64,000 nt of DNA from CAMCXE01 sp036520615 (GTDB lineage: Bacteria; Pseudomonadota; Gammaproteobacteria; Pseudomonadales; Cellvibrionaceae). Each line of letters starts with the position of its first letter. Within the stretch, counting starts at the first letter, position 1. Below are positions 45,743 through 55,560 of this stretch, piece by piece. The stretch lies in assembly GCA_036520615.1 (NCBI GenBank), contig DATDJI010000023.1, positions 1 through 64,000 of the forward strand. Direction: 5' to 3'. The notes beneath the pieces are model-generated. The model did not search any database. It was given only the letters and a program-made list of their open reading frames with translations, and had not been told where the DNA came from. The position numbers and the translations under genes were made by a program.

Positions 45743-47161
45743 TTAAAACTCCCGAATATCAACAAAGTGGCCGGCAATAGCAGCGGCGGCGGCCATGGTG
45801 GGGCTGACTAAATGGGTACGGCCGCCGTAGCCTTGGCGCCCTTCAAAATTGCGGTTGGAGGTGGAGGCACAGTGTTCGCCGGGCTCTAAGCGGTCGGCAT
45901 TCATAGCCAAACACATAGAGCAGCCGGGCTCGCGCCATTCAATACCCGCAGCCAAAAATATCTCGTGCAAGCCTTCGGCTTCAGCCTGTTGTTTTACTAA
46001 ACCGGAGCCTGGCACCACTATCGCCTCTTTTACCGACGCAGCTTTAGTTTTGCCTTTTACCACCACTGCCGCTGCGCGAATATCTTCGATGCGCGAGTTG
46101 GTGCAGGAGCCGATAAATACGCGGTCAACTTTTATATCCGTAATTGCCTGACCTGCGCTTAAGCCCATATATTCCAAGGCGCGCTCGATGCCAGCTTTTT
46201 TAACTGAGTCTTGCTCCAACGAGGGATCGGGCACGCGGCCACCTACTGGCAATACCATCTCCGGGCTGTTGCCCCAGCTTACTTGCGGTTCAATTTCGCT
46301 GCCGTTTAATACCACTGTGCGATCAAACACAGCGTCACTGTCGGAATACAATTCCCGCCAATTGGCCACTGCCCGCTCCCATAGCTCCGCTTTAGGTGCA
46401 AACGGGCGGCCTTTTACGTAGCTAATCGTGATCTCATCCACCGCTACCATTCCTGCTCGGGCCCCGGCTTCGATGGCCATATTACATACCGTTAAACGCC
46501 CTTCCATGCTCATGGCGCGAAATACTTCGCCGCCGAATTCAATCGCGTAACCCGTGCCGCCTGCGGTGCCGATTTCACCAATAATGGCCAAAACCACGTC
46601 TTTTGGCGTAACACCTGGCGCTAATTGGCCATCAACGCGTACGAGCATGTTGGCCATTTTTTTCGCCACCAAACACTGGGTGGCCATCACATGCTCAACT
46701 TCACTCGTGCCGATGCCGATGGAAAGTGCACCTAAGGCGCCGTTAGTCGAGGTATGGGAGTCGCCACAGACAATCGTCATACCCGGTAAACAGGCGCCAG
46801 ATTCCGGTCCCACGACATGCACTATGCCCTGGCGTAAATCGTTAATTTTGAATTCCAAAATTCCTAACTCATCGCAGTTTTCATCCAAGGTTTGCACTTG
46901 AATACGCGAGATCGGGTCTTCAATACCGGCTACGCCGGAGGCGCGCTCGTTGGCGGTAGTCGGTACATTATGGTCAGGAGTGGCCAAGATGCTGTCCAAA
47001 CGCCAGGGTTTGCGCCCAGCCAAACGCAGGCCTTCAAAGGCTTGTGGCGAGGTGACTTCATGCACTATGTGGCGGTCGATATAGATGAGGGCTGAGCCAT
47101 CATCCCGTTGTGATACCACATGGGCATCCCAGAGTTTGTCGTACAAAGTTTTGCCAGCCAT
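45743..47161 (-). CDS. leuC: 3-isopropylmalate dehydratase large subunit
   Basis: LeuC carries the [4Fe-4S] cluster of isopropylmalate isomerase. The 472 residues have the cluster cysteines in FIGSCTNSR and GCSMCLAMN, plus the VCGDSHTSTNGALG active-site segment. It is the first gene of leuCD and is divergent from a LysR gene across 124 bp that contains a perfect palindrome. Confidence 0.97.
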   Translation of the reverse strand: MAGKTLYDKLWDAHVVSQRDDGSALIYIDRHIVHEVTSPQAFEGLRLAGRKPWRLDSILATPDHNVPTTANERASGVAGIEDPISRIQVQTLDENCDELGILEFKINDLRQGIVHVVGPESGACLPGMTIVCGDSHTSTNGALGALSIGIGTSEVEHVMATQCLVAKKMANMLVRVDGQLAPGVTPKDVVLAIIGEIGTAGGTGYAIEFGGEVFRAMSMEGRLTVCNMAIEAGARAGMVAVDEITISYVKGRPFAPKAELWERAVANWRELYSDSDAVFDRTVVLNGSEIEPQVSWGNSPEMVLPVGGRVPDPSLEQDSVKKAGIERALEYMGLSAGQAITDIKVDRVFIGSCTNSRIEDIRAAAVVVKGKTKAASVKEAIVVPGSGLVKQQAEAEGLHEIFLAAGIEWREPGCSMCLAMNADRLEPGEHCASTSNRNFEGRQGYGGRTHLVSPTMAAAAAIAGHFVDIREF

Positions 47162-47246
47162 AAAAATCCCCTTCGGTTCTTGACCATATTTGATTATTGT
47201 CGCAACCTATTTTGAATAACTCCAATTCATTCTTTTTATGTTTTGA

Positions 47247-47261
47247 ATTCCATATTGGAAT
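47247..47261. promoter_or_regulatory. Candidate LysR operator between leuC and the LysR gene
   Basis: ATTCCA-TAT-TGGAAT is a perfect 15 bp palindrome containing a T-N11-A box (TTCCATATTGGAA), the classic LysR binding form. It lies 25 nt before the LysR ATG and 86 nt before leuC, in position for autorepression and divergent control. Confidence 0.6.
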
Positions 47262-47285
47262 ACATAGAAAATAAAAGAGAGATAA

Positions 47286-48152
47286 ATGGACACTCAAAAC
47301 CTCAAGGCTTTTTTAACTGTGGCGGCCCAGGGCAGTTTTTCTCTGGCGGCGAACCTATTGCACCTAACGCAACCGGCCGTGAGCAAACGGGTAGCGGCGC
47401 TTGAAGAGGAAGTGGCCCATGCCTTGTTCCACCGCGTAAACCGCCGAGTGGAATTAACCCAGGCGGGTGTTTTGCTGCAGCAACGCGCGCTTGTGATTCT
47501 GCAAACACTGGATGATGCCCGCCAAGCACTGGCGGATTTAGACGGCGCAGTAAGCGGCGAATTAAAAGTTGCCACAAGCCACCATGTGGGCCTGCACAAA
47601 TTGCCGCCGGTGTTGCATGAATTTGTGCATCGCTACCCGCGGGTAAATTTAAAATTTGAGTTTTTAGATTCGGAAATTGCCTACCAGCGTGTAGCCAAAG
47701 GTGATTGTGAATTAGCCGTGGTAACCCTCGGGCCGACGCCGCATCCGCTGCTCACCGAGCGCACGCTCTGGCCTGACCCTTTAGTGTTTGTCGCGAGTAA
47801 AGCCTTATTTAGTAGCGCACCGGGCTTAATAACCATGGAGCAATTAAGCCGCCTGCCCGCGATTTTGCCGGATACCAATACCTACACCGGCCGCTTGGTG
47901 AAAGCCTGCTTCGACGAACACGGCCTGCCGCTGAACATTACGATGGCTACGAATTACCTAGAAACCATCAAGATGCTGGTGAGCGTAGGGCTCGGCTGGA
48001 GCTTGCTGCCGCAGACACTCGTCGACGAGCAGCTGATTGTGCTGGATTTACCCTTAGTCATCAGCCGCAACCTAGGGGTAATTACCCATCCCAAACGCGC
48101 CCTCACCAATGCCGCCAAGGCATTTATGGAATTACTCGGCGGGGCGGAGTAG
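47286..48152 (+). CDS. LysR-family regulator divergent from leuC
   Basis: A 288-residue LysR transcriptional regulator. The winged helix-turn-helix is at about 1-60 (DTQNLKAFLTVAAQGSFSLAA, then QPAVSKRVAALEE), followed by a substrate-binding domain from about 90. In Pseudomonas a LysR gene is likewise divergent from leuC. Control of leuCD by a leucine-pathway intermediate is inferred from position only. An AGAGAG ribosome-binding site precedes the ATG. Confidence 0.92.
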   Translation: MDTQNLKAFLTVAAQGSFSLAANLLHLTQPAVSKRVAALEEEVAHALFHRVNRRVELTQAGVLLQQRALVILQTLDDARQALADLDGAVSGELKVATSHHVGLHKLPPVLHEFVHRYPRVNLKFEFLDSEIAYQRVAKGDCELAVVTLGPTPHPLLTERTLWPDPLVFVASKALFSSAPGLITMEQLSRLPAILPDTNTYTGRLVKACFDEHGLPLNITMATNYLETIKMLVSVGLGWSLLPQTLVDEQLIVLDLPLVISRNLGVITHPKRALTNAAKAFMELLGGAE

Positions 48153-48304
48153 TTCTTCATAGCATCAAGGGTTTTCTTCGGTAGAAATCATCAGGGCCAA
48201 AAAGATGAATCGGTGCACGCAAAAATGCCCCTAGGTTCCACAGGCTGGCTTTATTTTGCATTACACTGCCCGCGCCTATTAATCACCAAGTTGGAAGACT
48301 ACCC

Positions 48305-49099
48305 ATGCCCGCCAAGCACACGATCCTAATACCTCTGCTGGTTACCACCGTGTTTACTCTCGCTCCGAACGCTTTTGCCGACGCTCTTGGTTTACGCGCT
48401 GGGGTGGAATATTGGCAGGCGGATTTATCGGGCGAGGCACAGAACCGCACTTCGAGGATAAAGAAAACAGGTAAACCGGTTAAATTTGACGATTGGCAAT
48501 TTTATGGTGAAACCTATAATTCCGTATGGGTAAACTTCGAACACCCGGTACCGTTTGTGCCGAATATTCGTATGACCTACACAAATATTGAAAATGCCAA
48601 AGAGAAAACTATTAAACATACGGCAGGTTCGACAGTTTATTACACTCAAGATAGTGTCGCCCTTATCTTCGATAACATCGATTTTACCTTTTATTATGAA
48701 GTGCTCGATAACTGGCTAAATCTTGATGTCGGTCTTACAGCACGCTCTTTAAACGGTGATTTTGAAGCGATTTCGACCATTGGTGATGACTTAACTAAAC
48801 CCGTTCAGGACCATACTAAACTCAACGAAATTGTCCCCATGCTTTACGTAAATGGGCGAATTGACATCCCCTTTACCAATGGCCTGTATGTACAGTCGAT
48901 AATTAATGGTGTCGGCGCTAAGGGCAATACTCTTTATGATGCGGACGTACGTGTAGGTTATGACGTAGATCTTATTGCATTAGATCTCGGCGTTTACGCC
49001 GGTTATCGCCGCATGGTGCTTAAGGCTACAGATCTGGGCAACTTATACGCCGATGCCACAATGGACGGTTTAATTGCAGGGCTTGAGGTTCACTTTTAA
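48305..49099 (+). CDS. Outer-membrane beta-barrel protein, TIGR04219-like
   Basis: A 264-residue exported protein. The signal peptide ends NAFA-DA (about residue 25). The mature part is rich in alternating beta strands and ends with LEVHF, the aromatic C-terminus used by outer-membrane barrels. LGLRAGVEYWQADLSGE at the mature start and the overall size match the TIGR04219 outer-membrane beta-barrel family. Function is unknown. GGAAG precedes the ATG. Confidence 0.82.
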   Translation: MPAKHTILIPLLVTTVFTLAPNAFADALGLRAGVEYWQADLSGEAQNRTSRIKKTGKPVKFDDWQFYGETYNSVWVNFEHPVPFVPNIRMTYTNIENAKEKTIKHTAGSTVYYTQDSVALIFDNIDFTFYYEVLDNWLNLDVGLTARSLNGDFEAISTIGDDLTKPVQDHTKLNEIVPMLYVNGRIDIPFTNGLYVQSIINGVGAKGNTLYDADVRVGYDVDLIALDLGVYAGYRRMVLKATDLGNLYADATMDGLIAGLEVHF

Positions 49100-49201
49100 T
49101 TTTCGTAAAAATCTGCCACTACCTTGAATTTAAGCTCTGGATCTGACAAAGCAAATTTACCGCACCGAAAGATATAAATTTTTTCAGCAGTTTTCCATTT
49201 T

Positions 49202-49243
49202 AAAATCCGGTTTTATCCATTTAGGTTAAACCCGGATTTTTTC
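49202..49243 (+). terminator. Terminator after the barrel gene
   Basis: AAAATCCGGTTTTA ... TTAAACCCGGATTTTTT forms an imperfect stem with a T run on the plus strand. Its right arm overlaps the last codons of the convergent MFS gene. Confidence 0.65.
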
Positions 49244-50386
49244 TGTAAAAACAGCGCGCTTTTTAAATAAGCTGCCGCACTGAATTAATGCTGCAAGCAA
49301 CGCCGCTATCACGGCGAACACAAATGCCCACTTCGAATGCACCTGCCACAATACACCACATAACCAAAGCCCTAATGCGCCACCTGCCCCATAACCAATT
49401 GCTCCATACAACGCCTGCCCTTGTCCCTGTAATGTTGGGCCAAAGCTTTGCCGGATATAGTGCACGCTGCTGGCGTGAAATAACCCAAAAGTAATTGCAT
49501 GCAAAATCTGCAATAAAATTAGACAGGTGAGCATGTCTACAGTAAATCCAATAAGCGCCCAGCGCCCGGCTGCAATCAACATACAAGTCAAAGCCGTCTT
49601 CGCTAGATTTAAACGGGGAATAAACGCAGGAATCCACCAAAATAACGCAATTTCCGCTGCAACCCCCAATGTCCAGAGCGCACCAATCAGCGTTGCGCTA
49701 TAACCGTGTTCATGCAAATAAATACTGTAAAAGCCGTAATAAATTCCGTGGCTCGCTTGATAAAGCAGTGTTGCTAAAAAGAATCGCCAAACGTTAGCTT
49801 GGCTCATAACGGATGTGAGCGTCAGAGGTTCATTCGCAGCGCGATGTAGTTGAGCCGCAGGCAAACGCAGACACACCGCACCAAGCACAATTATTAACAG
49901 GATTAAAATAATCGGTAAATTAATTACCGATATTTGATCGAATAGCCAGCCCAATCCCAATACCAACAGTATAAAACCCAACGATCCCCACAATCGAATG
50001 CGCGTATAACGATGCGCTTGCTGGGCTAGGCTGTGCAGGGTAAGCGCTTCAAATTGCGGTAAAATTGCATTCCAAAAAGCGCTGTAAAGCGTCATAACTA
50101 TAATTAAAGCTATAAAACCCTGCGCCCAATAAATAAAAACAAATGACGCAAAGGCACCAAATACGCCGACAAGAATAATCGGTTTGTATTGGCCACTTTT
50201 ATCGGCAATATAACCCCAAATATTCGGTACGATAATTTTAGTAAGTGTGGGTATTGCTAATAATATACCTATATCGGCTGGGCTAAATTGGCGTGCATGT
50301 AGATACAAACTCCAATAGGGCACGAAAGCTCCTAACACAGCAAAATACACGGCGTATACACTGGCAAGCCGCCAATAATATTGCAT
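49226..50386 (-). CDS. MFS transporter, HcaT/LacY-like
   Basis: A 12-helix major facilitator superfamily protein (386 residues from the ATG giving MQYYWRLASVY; an in-frame TTG lies seven codons earlier). FVPYWSLYLHARQFSPADIGILLAIPTLTKI is characteristic of the MFS_1-like (nucleoside:H+ symporter / HcaT) family. In Pseudomonas an MFS gene of this type sits next to aroC, as here. The substrate is unknown; a 3-phenylpropionate-like aromatic acid is only a family hint. Confidence 0.88.
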   Translation of the reverse strand: MQYYWRLASVYAVYFAVLGAFVPYWSLYLHARQFSPADIGILLAIPTLTKIIVPNIWGYIADKSGQYKPIILVGVFGAFASFVFIYWAQGFIALIIVMTLYSAFWNAILPQFEALTLHSLAQQAHRYTRIRLWGSLGFILLVLGLGWLFDQISVINLPIILILLIIVLGAVCLRLPAAQLHRAANEPLTLTSVMSQANVWRFFLATLLYQASHGIYYGFYSIYLHEHGYSATLIGALWTLGVAAEIALFWWIPAFIPRLNLAKTALTCMLIAAGRWALIGFTVDMLTCLILLQILHAITFGLFHASSVHYIRQSFGPTLQGQGQALYGAIGYGAGGALGLWLCGVLWQVHSKWAFVFAVIAALLAALIQCGSLFKKRAVFTEKIRV

Positions 50387-50524
50387 AGGGCTTCTTCTGT
50401 GGTTCAATAAATTTTTACGGCATGTAACTACTTGAAGGTCTTATTTTTTAAATCCTCGTCAAAATCACAGTTGAGATAATGAGGAGCCTTGTTAAGACTT
50501 TTTAAAGCGTTTCTCCTGCAGACT

Positions 50525-51631
50525 TTAAAACTGCGGCGCTTGCGCAGGAATAATAGGCACACTTAAAGCGACATCTGAATTTTGCCCACGGTGGCGCAGC
50601 GCATGGTCCAGTAAAATAATCGCCATCATGGCTTCAGCAATGGGCGTGGCTCGAATACCGACACAAGGGTCGTGGCGACCGGTAGTGATAATCTCGCAGG
50701 GTGCTCCGTTAATATCGACAGAGCGTCCGGGAATTCTAAGGCTTGAAGTGGGTTTTAACGCTATATGCGCAATTAAATCTTGCCCAGTGGAAATGCCGCC
50801 CAAAATGCCGCCAGCGTTATTCGATAAAAAACCCTCCGGTGTAATTTCATCGCGGTGCTCTGTGCCTTTTTGCTCAATGCAATCAAACCCTGCGCCAATC
50901 TCCACGCCTTTCACGGCATTGATACTCATAAGTGCATGGGCTAAATCAGCATCTAAGCGATCAAATACAGGCTCACCCAAACCGGGAATCATATTACTTG
51001 CTACAACGGTTATTTTGGCGCCGACCGAATTGCCCTCTTTATTTAGCGCCTCCATATAATCTTTCATCGCCTCTACTTTGCTAGCATCGGGGCAAAAAAA
51101 TGGATTATTACCAATTTCATTCCAATCAACCTGATCAATTTTAATCGGGCCTAATTGACTTAAATAACCGCGCACTTCAATTCCCCAGCGCTCGCGCAAC
51201 ACTTTTTTTGCCACCGCGCCCGCTGCAACACGCATCGCTGTCTCCCTTGCAGAGGAGCGTCCGCCGCCGCGATGATCGCGAATACCGTATTTTTGCATAT
51301 ACGTATAATCGGCATGGGCTGGACGAAATTGATCTTGAATTTTGCCGTAATCTTTTGAGCGCTGATCAGTATTTTTAATTAACATGCCGATAGGCGTGCC
51401 AGTGGTTTTCCCCTCAAAAACTCCAGAGAATATCTCCACCAAATCTTCTTCCCGACGCTGAGTGGTAAATCGCGACTGACCAGGTTTGCGTCGGTCTAAA
51501 TCCGCCTGAATATCCGCTTCATTAATTTCAATACCCGGTGGGCAGCCGTCGATAATACAGCCTAAGGCTACACCATGGCTTTCGCCAAACGTGGTAACGG
51601 TAAATAATTTGCCAATACTATTGCCAGACAT
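50525..51631 (-). CDS. aroC: Chorismate synthase
   Basis: AroC makes chorismate from EPSP with reduced FMN. The 368 residues contain the three signatures: GESHGVALGCIIDGCPPG near the start, HRGGGRSSARETAMRVAAGA, and RHDPCVGIRATPIAEAM near the end. It is 12 nt downstream of prmB and probably cotranscribed with it. aroK is at the far left of the same window but not linked. Confidence 0.97.
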   Translation of the reverse strand: MSGNSIGKLFTVTTFGESHGVALGCIIDGCPPGIEINEADIQADLDRRKPGQSRFTTQRREEDLVEIFSGVFEGKTTGTPIGMLIKNTDQRSKDYGKIQDQFRPAHADYTYMQKYGIRDHRGGGRSSARETAMRVAAGAVAKKVLRERWGIEVRGYLSQLGPIKIDQVDWNEIGNNPFFCPDASKVEAMKDYMEALNKEGNSVGAKITVVASNMIPGLGEPVFDRLDADLAHALMSINAVKGVEIGAGFDCIEQKGTEHRDEITPEGFLSNNAGGILGGISTGQDLIAHIALKPTSSLRIPGRSVDINGAPCEIITTGRHDPCVGIRATPIAEAMMAIILLDHALRHRGQNSDVALSVPIIPAQAPQF

Positions 51632-51643
51632 ACAACACCTAAA

Positions 51644-52588
51644 TTAACTAATTTTATTGTTTAGATCGCGCTCATCAAATAAAGCTTGGTTTTGCGTAAG
51701 CTCATCTTTACTAAAAATAAACACGCCGCCACCGCCGCGCTCAAATTCCAACCAAGTAAATTTAATTTCAGGGAATAATTCTTCCAATGCTACCCAGGAA
51801 TTTCCCACCTCCACTATTAAATGTCCCTCGTCATTTAAAAAATTGGCAGCCTGGCGCAGTAATATACGCGTAAAATCTAAACCATCCTCGCCGGAGGCAA
51901 GCGCCAACTTAGGCTCGCGAGCGAATTCTTCCGCCAAATTAGCCATATCAATGGCATCCACATAAGGTGGATTACTGACAATTAAATCGAATTTTTCGCC
52001 GACTAACGCTGTAAAGCCATCGGATAAACACACGCTGACACGATCAGACACTTGGTGTAACTTAATATTTTCGGACGCTATATCCAGCGCAGCAGGAGAA
52101 ATATCACTCAAAACCACTTCAGCGGATTCAAACGCTAAAGCGCATGCAATACCGATACAGCCAGAACCGGTGCACAGATCTAAAATACGCTCGGGCACGG
52201 TCGGCAAATAAGGCTCGAAATATTCCTCTATTTTTTCGCCCAATGGGGAGCGCGGAATTAATACGTGTTGATTGACTTTAAATTTAAGCCCGGCGAAATA
52301 GGCCTCGCCAGTTAAATAGGGCACCGGCATGCGCTCGTTGATGCGCCGTTGAAAAAGATGCGCCACATGCGCACGCTCGGTGCGGGTCAATTTTGCATTG
52401 GCAATCTGGCCTAGGCGGTCAAACGGCGTATGAACGGCGGCAAGCGTAAGCGCCACAGCATCGTCCCAGGGATTATCGGTGCCATGGCCATAAAACAAGT
52501 TCGCTTCGGTAAAACGACTCGCGCCAAAACGCACCCAGTCAACAAACGTCTGCAGCTCGCTTACCGCTTCTTCAAATAAATCGCTCAT
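51644..52588 (-). CDS. prmB: Ribosomal protein uL3 N5-glutamine methyltransferase
   Basis: PrmB methylates a glutamine of ribosomal protein L3. I start it at MSDLFEEA, 7 nt after AGGG; a TTG eight codons earlier is less likely. The 314 residues have the SAM motif DLCTGSGCIGI (about 137) and NPPY (206-209), which binds the target glutamine. prmB-aroC adjacency is conserved in gammaproteobacteria. Confidence 0.94.
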   Translation of the reverse strand: MSDLFEEAVSELQTFVDWVRFGASRFTEANLFYGHGTDNPWDDAVALTLAAVHTPFDRLGQIANAKLTRTERAHVAHLFQRRINERMPVPYLTGEAYFAGLKFKVNQHVLIPRSPLGEKIEEYFEPYLPTVPERILDLCTGSGCIGIACALAFESAEVVLSDISPAALDIASENIKLHQVSDRVSVCLSDGFTALVGEKFDLIVSNPPYVDAIDMANLAEEFAREPKLALASGEDGLDFTRILLRQAANFLNDEGHLIVEVGNSWVALEELFPEIKFTWLEFERGGGGVFIFSKDELTQNQALFDERDLNNKIS

Positions 52589-52663
52589 AGCAGGCCCTAA
52601 ATACATGCACAAAGCCGCGCAGTGTACCTGATTTAAAGGCCCAAAGGCACCTAAGACGTTCCG

Positions 52664-52849
52664 CTAAAGAGCTTGCACTTTGGTTTCGCCACAACGGGAG
52701 CAGCGATAGAGCGTGATCAATTTGCCCTGCTTAACATCGAATTGTTTATCTTTTTCCACCACCCATTTGTGAAAACCCTCACGGCAGAGGGTTTTACCCT
52801 TGTGTTTTTGCCAGGGCGTGGGACGCTTAAACTGAATTACCTCGCCCAT
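52664..52849 (-). CDS. Small zinc-ribbon-like protein
   Basis: A 61-residue protein with a possible metal site: Cys22, His27, and a CxxC at Cys50/Cys53 (YRCSRCGETK). The N-terminus GEVIQFKRPTPWQKHKGKT is basic. Homologues of this size exist in marine gammaproteobacteria as hypothetical proteins (from memory). Function is unknown; the nucleic-acid or ribosome association suggested by the ribbon is inference. Confidence 0.75.
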   Translation of the reverse strand: MGEVIQFKRPTPWQKHKGKTLCREGFHKWVVEKDKQFDVKQGKLITLYRCSRCGETKVQAL

Positions 52850-52963
52850 TTATCGACGTCTCATTTAAAAAGTAAACAGCCACGTGCATTTAAAGACGCT
52901 GGAATTTATTCTGAAATCGAAATTTCGCAAATGCAGAATTAATTAGCGACCCGTTAACATCTT

Positions 52964-55030
52964 TTACACAAAATCCAGCTGCGGCTGCAAATTAAATTTG
53001 CGGCACCAGGCTACAAACTCAGGTTCTGCCAAGGGTTTAGAAAAAAAATAGCCTTGAATAAAATCACAACCCAACTCCTGCAATACGTGCAACTGCTCGG
53101 CATTTTCGACACCCTCTGCAATTAGCTCCACACCAAAATCCCGCGCCAAGGAAATAATACCCTTAGTCATCCGGTACTCGGTTTCATCGCTGTGTACAGA
53201 CTGACAAAAGGAGCGGTCTAATTTTACAGTGTCCACCTCAAGGCTGCGCAAATAATTTAACGTTGAATAGCCTGCGCCAAAATCATCCAAGCCTATGCGC
53301 ACTCCCAGCTCACGTATTTCAGCAATTAATTGCCTAGCCATTATCGGGTCTTCAATTAATACTCCTTCCGTAATTTCCACCATTAATAAACGAGCAGGCA
53401 GGCCAGAAGTATGTAAAATTTCTTTTATACTGGCAAGCAATGCCCGCGAATGAAAATGAGCGCCAGAAAAATTCACGCTGATGGGAATTTCGACACCTAA
53501 TTCCTTGCACCAGCGCATACAGGCTTCGCAGGCTTTGCGCAGTACATAATAATCCAAGTGACGAATCAGCCCGTGTTCCTCTGCGTAGTTTAAAAACGTC
53601 TGCGGGACTAGAAACCCTTCTAGCGGATGCTGCCAGCGTACCAAGGCCTCACAACCGTGCAATTTATGCAAACGAGCATCCACCTGCGGTTGGAAATACA
53701 CGACTAATTCGTCGCGCACCATGCCATCGCGCAAATCATTTTGCACCAGCATGCGATAAAGCGCTTTTTGCTCCATATGCGGACTGTAAAGAATTATTTG
53801 GTTTTTTCCAGCGTCTTTGGCGCGATACATGGCGATATCCGCCGCCCGATTAAGATCGGACAATTCACGCCCATCCTGCGGGTAAATTGCAGCGCCGATG
53901 CTGACACTTAAGCGCATAGCTCGGCCACCCAACCACATTTCAGAATGCAGAGTTTGCAATAAATTGCCGCCTACGCTGCGCACATGTTCGCCTTCTTCCA
54001 CATCCTCCACCAATACAACAAATTCATCGCCACCCAATCGGCAAATCATATCTTCGCCGCGCAAAACACTGCGCATACGCATGGCCACCTGCTTTAATAA
54101 TTCATCGCCTATATCATGGCCGAAGCTGTCATTAATAGTTTTGAAGTTATCAAGATCCAACAACAGAAGTGCAAAGTTTTTATTAACGCGCTTGGCATGC
54201 GCGACGGCGCGCGGAAATTCCTCGGCTAAAAAAGCCCGATTAGGTAGACCAGTTAGAATATCGTGCATAGCGCGATAGCGAAAATCATCGGCTAATTGCT
54301 GCAATTCTTGTGTACGTTGCAACACTTGTCCTTCTAGCATTACATCGCGCTGTTGAATTTGGCTGAGCATCCGATCTATTGCATTGGATAATTGGCCGAT
54401 TTCATCTTGCCTGTACAATGCGGAGCGCAAGCTATAATCGCCGGATTCAATAATATTTTGTGAAAGTTTATGCAAGGCTTTTAGCGGGTCGGAAATTATT
54501 TTTTGCGTCAACCACCCCACTAAGACGGCTAACATTAACGCAAAACCGAAGGCCATTAATGCATAGCGACGTAATTGTTCGCCGCGACTTTCCACATCTG
54601 AATTACTCACCCAGACCATTACATCACCCAAGGGCAAATTACCTGCCGATAATTCGCGTTGGACAAATTGCATACTGTAATCAGTGGAAAATTTTATCGG
54701 GAACTGATTAAAATCGTTGAGGGTTTTAATATGTTGAGGGTAAGCATCAATAACTCCGCCATCCTGATCCTGCACCCAAATTGCGACAATACTGTGTCGA
54801 CTCAAACTATGCCGAATTACAACGTGTATAGCAGAAGTGTCATCCTGCGCTACCAGCGCCGATAAATTATTGCTTAATAGCGTAAGCTCAGTGTTGATCT
54901 GCTCTTCTTTAAGCTCTTTAACCAGCTTTAAATCCTGGACAATAAATCCAAGCAACACACAAAACAATGCAATGGCGGTAGTTACAACACACATCAACGT
55001 CAGTTTTGCGCTGATATTTAAACGGCGCAT
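52964..55030 (-). CDS. Membrane GGDEF-EAL cyclic-di-GMP enzyme
   Basis: A bifunctional-type cyclic-di-GMP protein: an N-terminal helix, a periplasmic sensor region (about 30-150), a second helix, HAMP (about 180-235), GGDEF (intact motif at about 336-340) and EAL (intact EAL at about 461-463, DDFGAGYSTLNYL later). The inhibitory I-site RGED lies five residues before GGDEF, so both synthesis and hydrolysis are plausible. I start it at the ATG (MRRLNISAKL) with AGGG upstream; TTG at 55060 is the longer option. About 688 residues. Confidence 0.92.
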   Translation of the reverse strand: MRRLNISAKLTLMCVVTTAIALFCVLLGFIVQDLKLVKELKEEQINTELTLLSNNLSALVAQDDTSAIHVVIRHSLSRHSIVAIWVQDQDGGVIDAYPQHIKTLNDFNQFPIKFSTDYSMQFVQRELSAGNLPLGDVMVWVSNSDVESRGEQLRRYALMAFGFALMLAVLVGWLTQKIISDPLKALHKLSQNIIESGDYSLRSALYRQDEIGQLSNAIDRMLSQIQQRDVMLEGQVLQRTQELQQLADDFRYRAMHDILTGLPNRAFLAEEFPRAVAHAKRVNKNFALLLLDLDNFKTINDSFGHDIGDELLKQVAMRMRSVLRGEDMICRLGGDEFVVLVEDVEEGEHVRSVGGNLLQTLHSEMWLGGRAMRLSVSIGAAIYPQDGRELSDLNRAADIAMYRAKDAGKNQIILYSPHMEQKALYRMLVQNDLRDGMVRDELVVYFQPQVDARLHKLHGCEALVRWQHPLEGFLVPQTFLNYAEEHGLIRHLDYYVLRKACEACMRWCKELGVEIPISVNFSGAHFHSRALLASIKEILHTSGLPARLLMVEITEGVLIEDPIMARQLIAEIRELGVRIGLDDFGAGYSTLNYLRSLEVDTVKLDRSFCQSVHSDETEYRMTKGIISLARDFGVELIAEGVENAEQLHVLQELGCDFIQGYFFSKPLAEPEFVAWCRKFNLQPQLDFV

Positions 55031-55060
55031 CGCAATTAACACCCTATCTACCCCACGCAA

Positions 55061-55560
55061 ACAAATTATTTAAAACCGGGAAATCCGCTGCACCTTCATG
55101 TATACAATTCGTATAGGCGCTTTATATGGTACTTTCGGACGGCTCCTAACGGAAAGCCGATACCTATAGTTCACACAAAGGTAAGATAATTTAAGTGACA
55201 GTAGACCATTGCTACAGCCTAAGCGCAATTGCAATTAGGTTAAATTTTGTACATGCGCGTTGGCGCACACTCGCGTATTGACCCAGGTAAGTTTTTTGTT
55301 CGAAGCTAGATCAGCAACAACCGCATACTTGTCTTGTAACCGTGTAGCAGGCGGGCGATGCTTAAACTGCGCAAATAGATAATAAGAGGGGATATTAAAA
55401 AAGCAGGTCTAGTTGCTAACCAGTCCTGTCCGCTACGCGCTCAGCAACGACCAACAACGCGAAGAAAATATCGGCAACGTGTGTAGAATGAATTTTCGGC
55501 TTCCTTGCAGAGAATAAAATGTTGCCTGGCTTCAGAACAAAATTGCGCAGCACTTCAGCG
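55061..55560. other. Gap upstream of the GGDEF-EAL gene
   Basis: 500 bp without a gene. On the minus strand the hairpin CGGCTTTCCGTTAGGAGCCG (about 55137-55156) lies about 105 nt upstream of the GGDEF-EAL start. It does not match the GEMM cyclic-di-GMP riboswitch consensus I know. Confidence 0.45.

Noticed and set aside
55061..55260. Possible cyclic-di-GMP (GEMM) riboswitch upstream of the GGDEF-EAL gene
   Set aside because: The conserved GEMM sequence blocks are not found; only an unclassified hairpin is kept as a lead.
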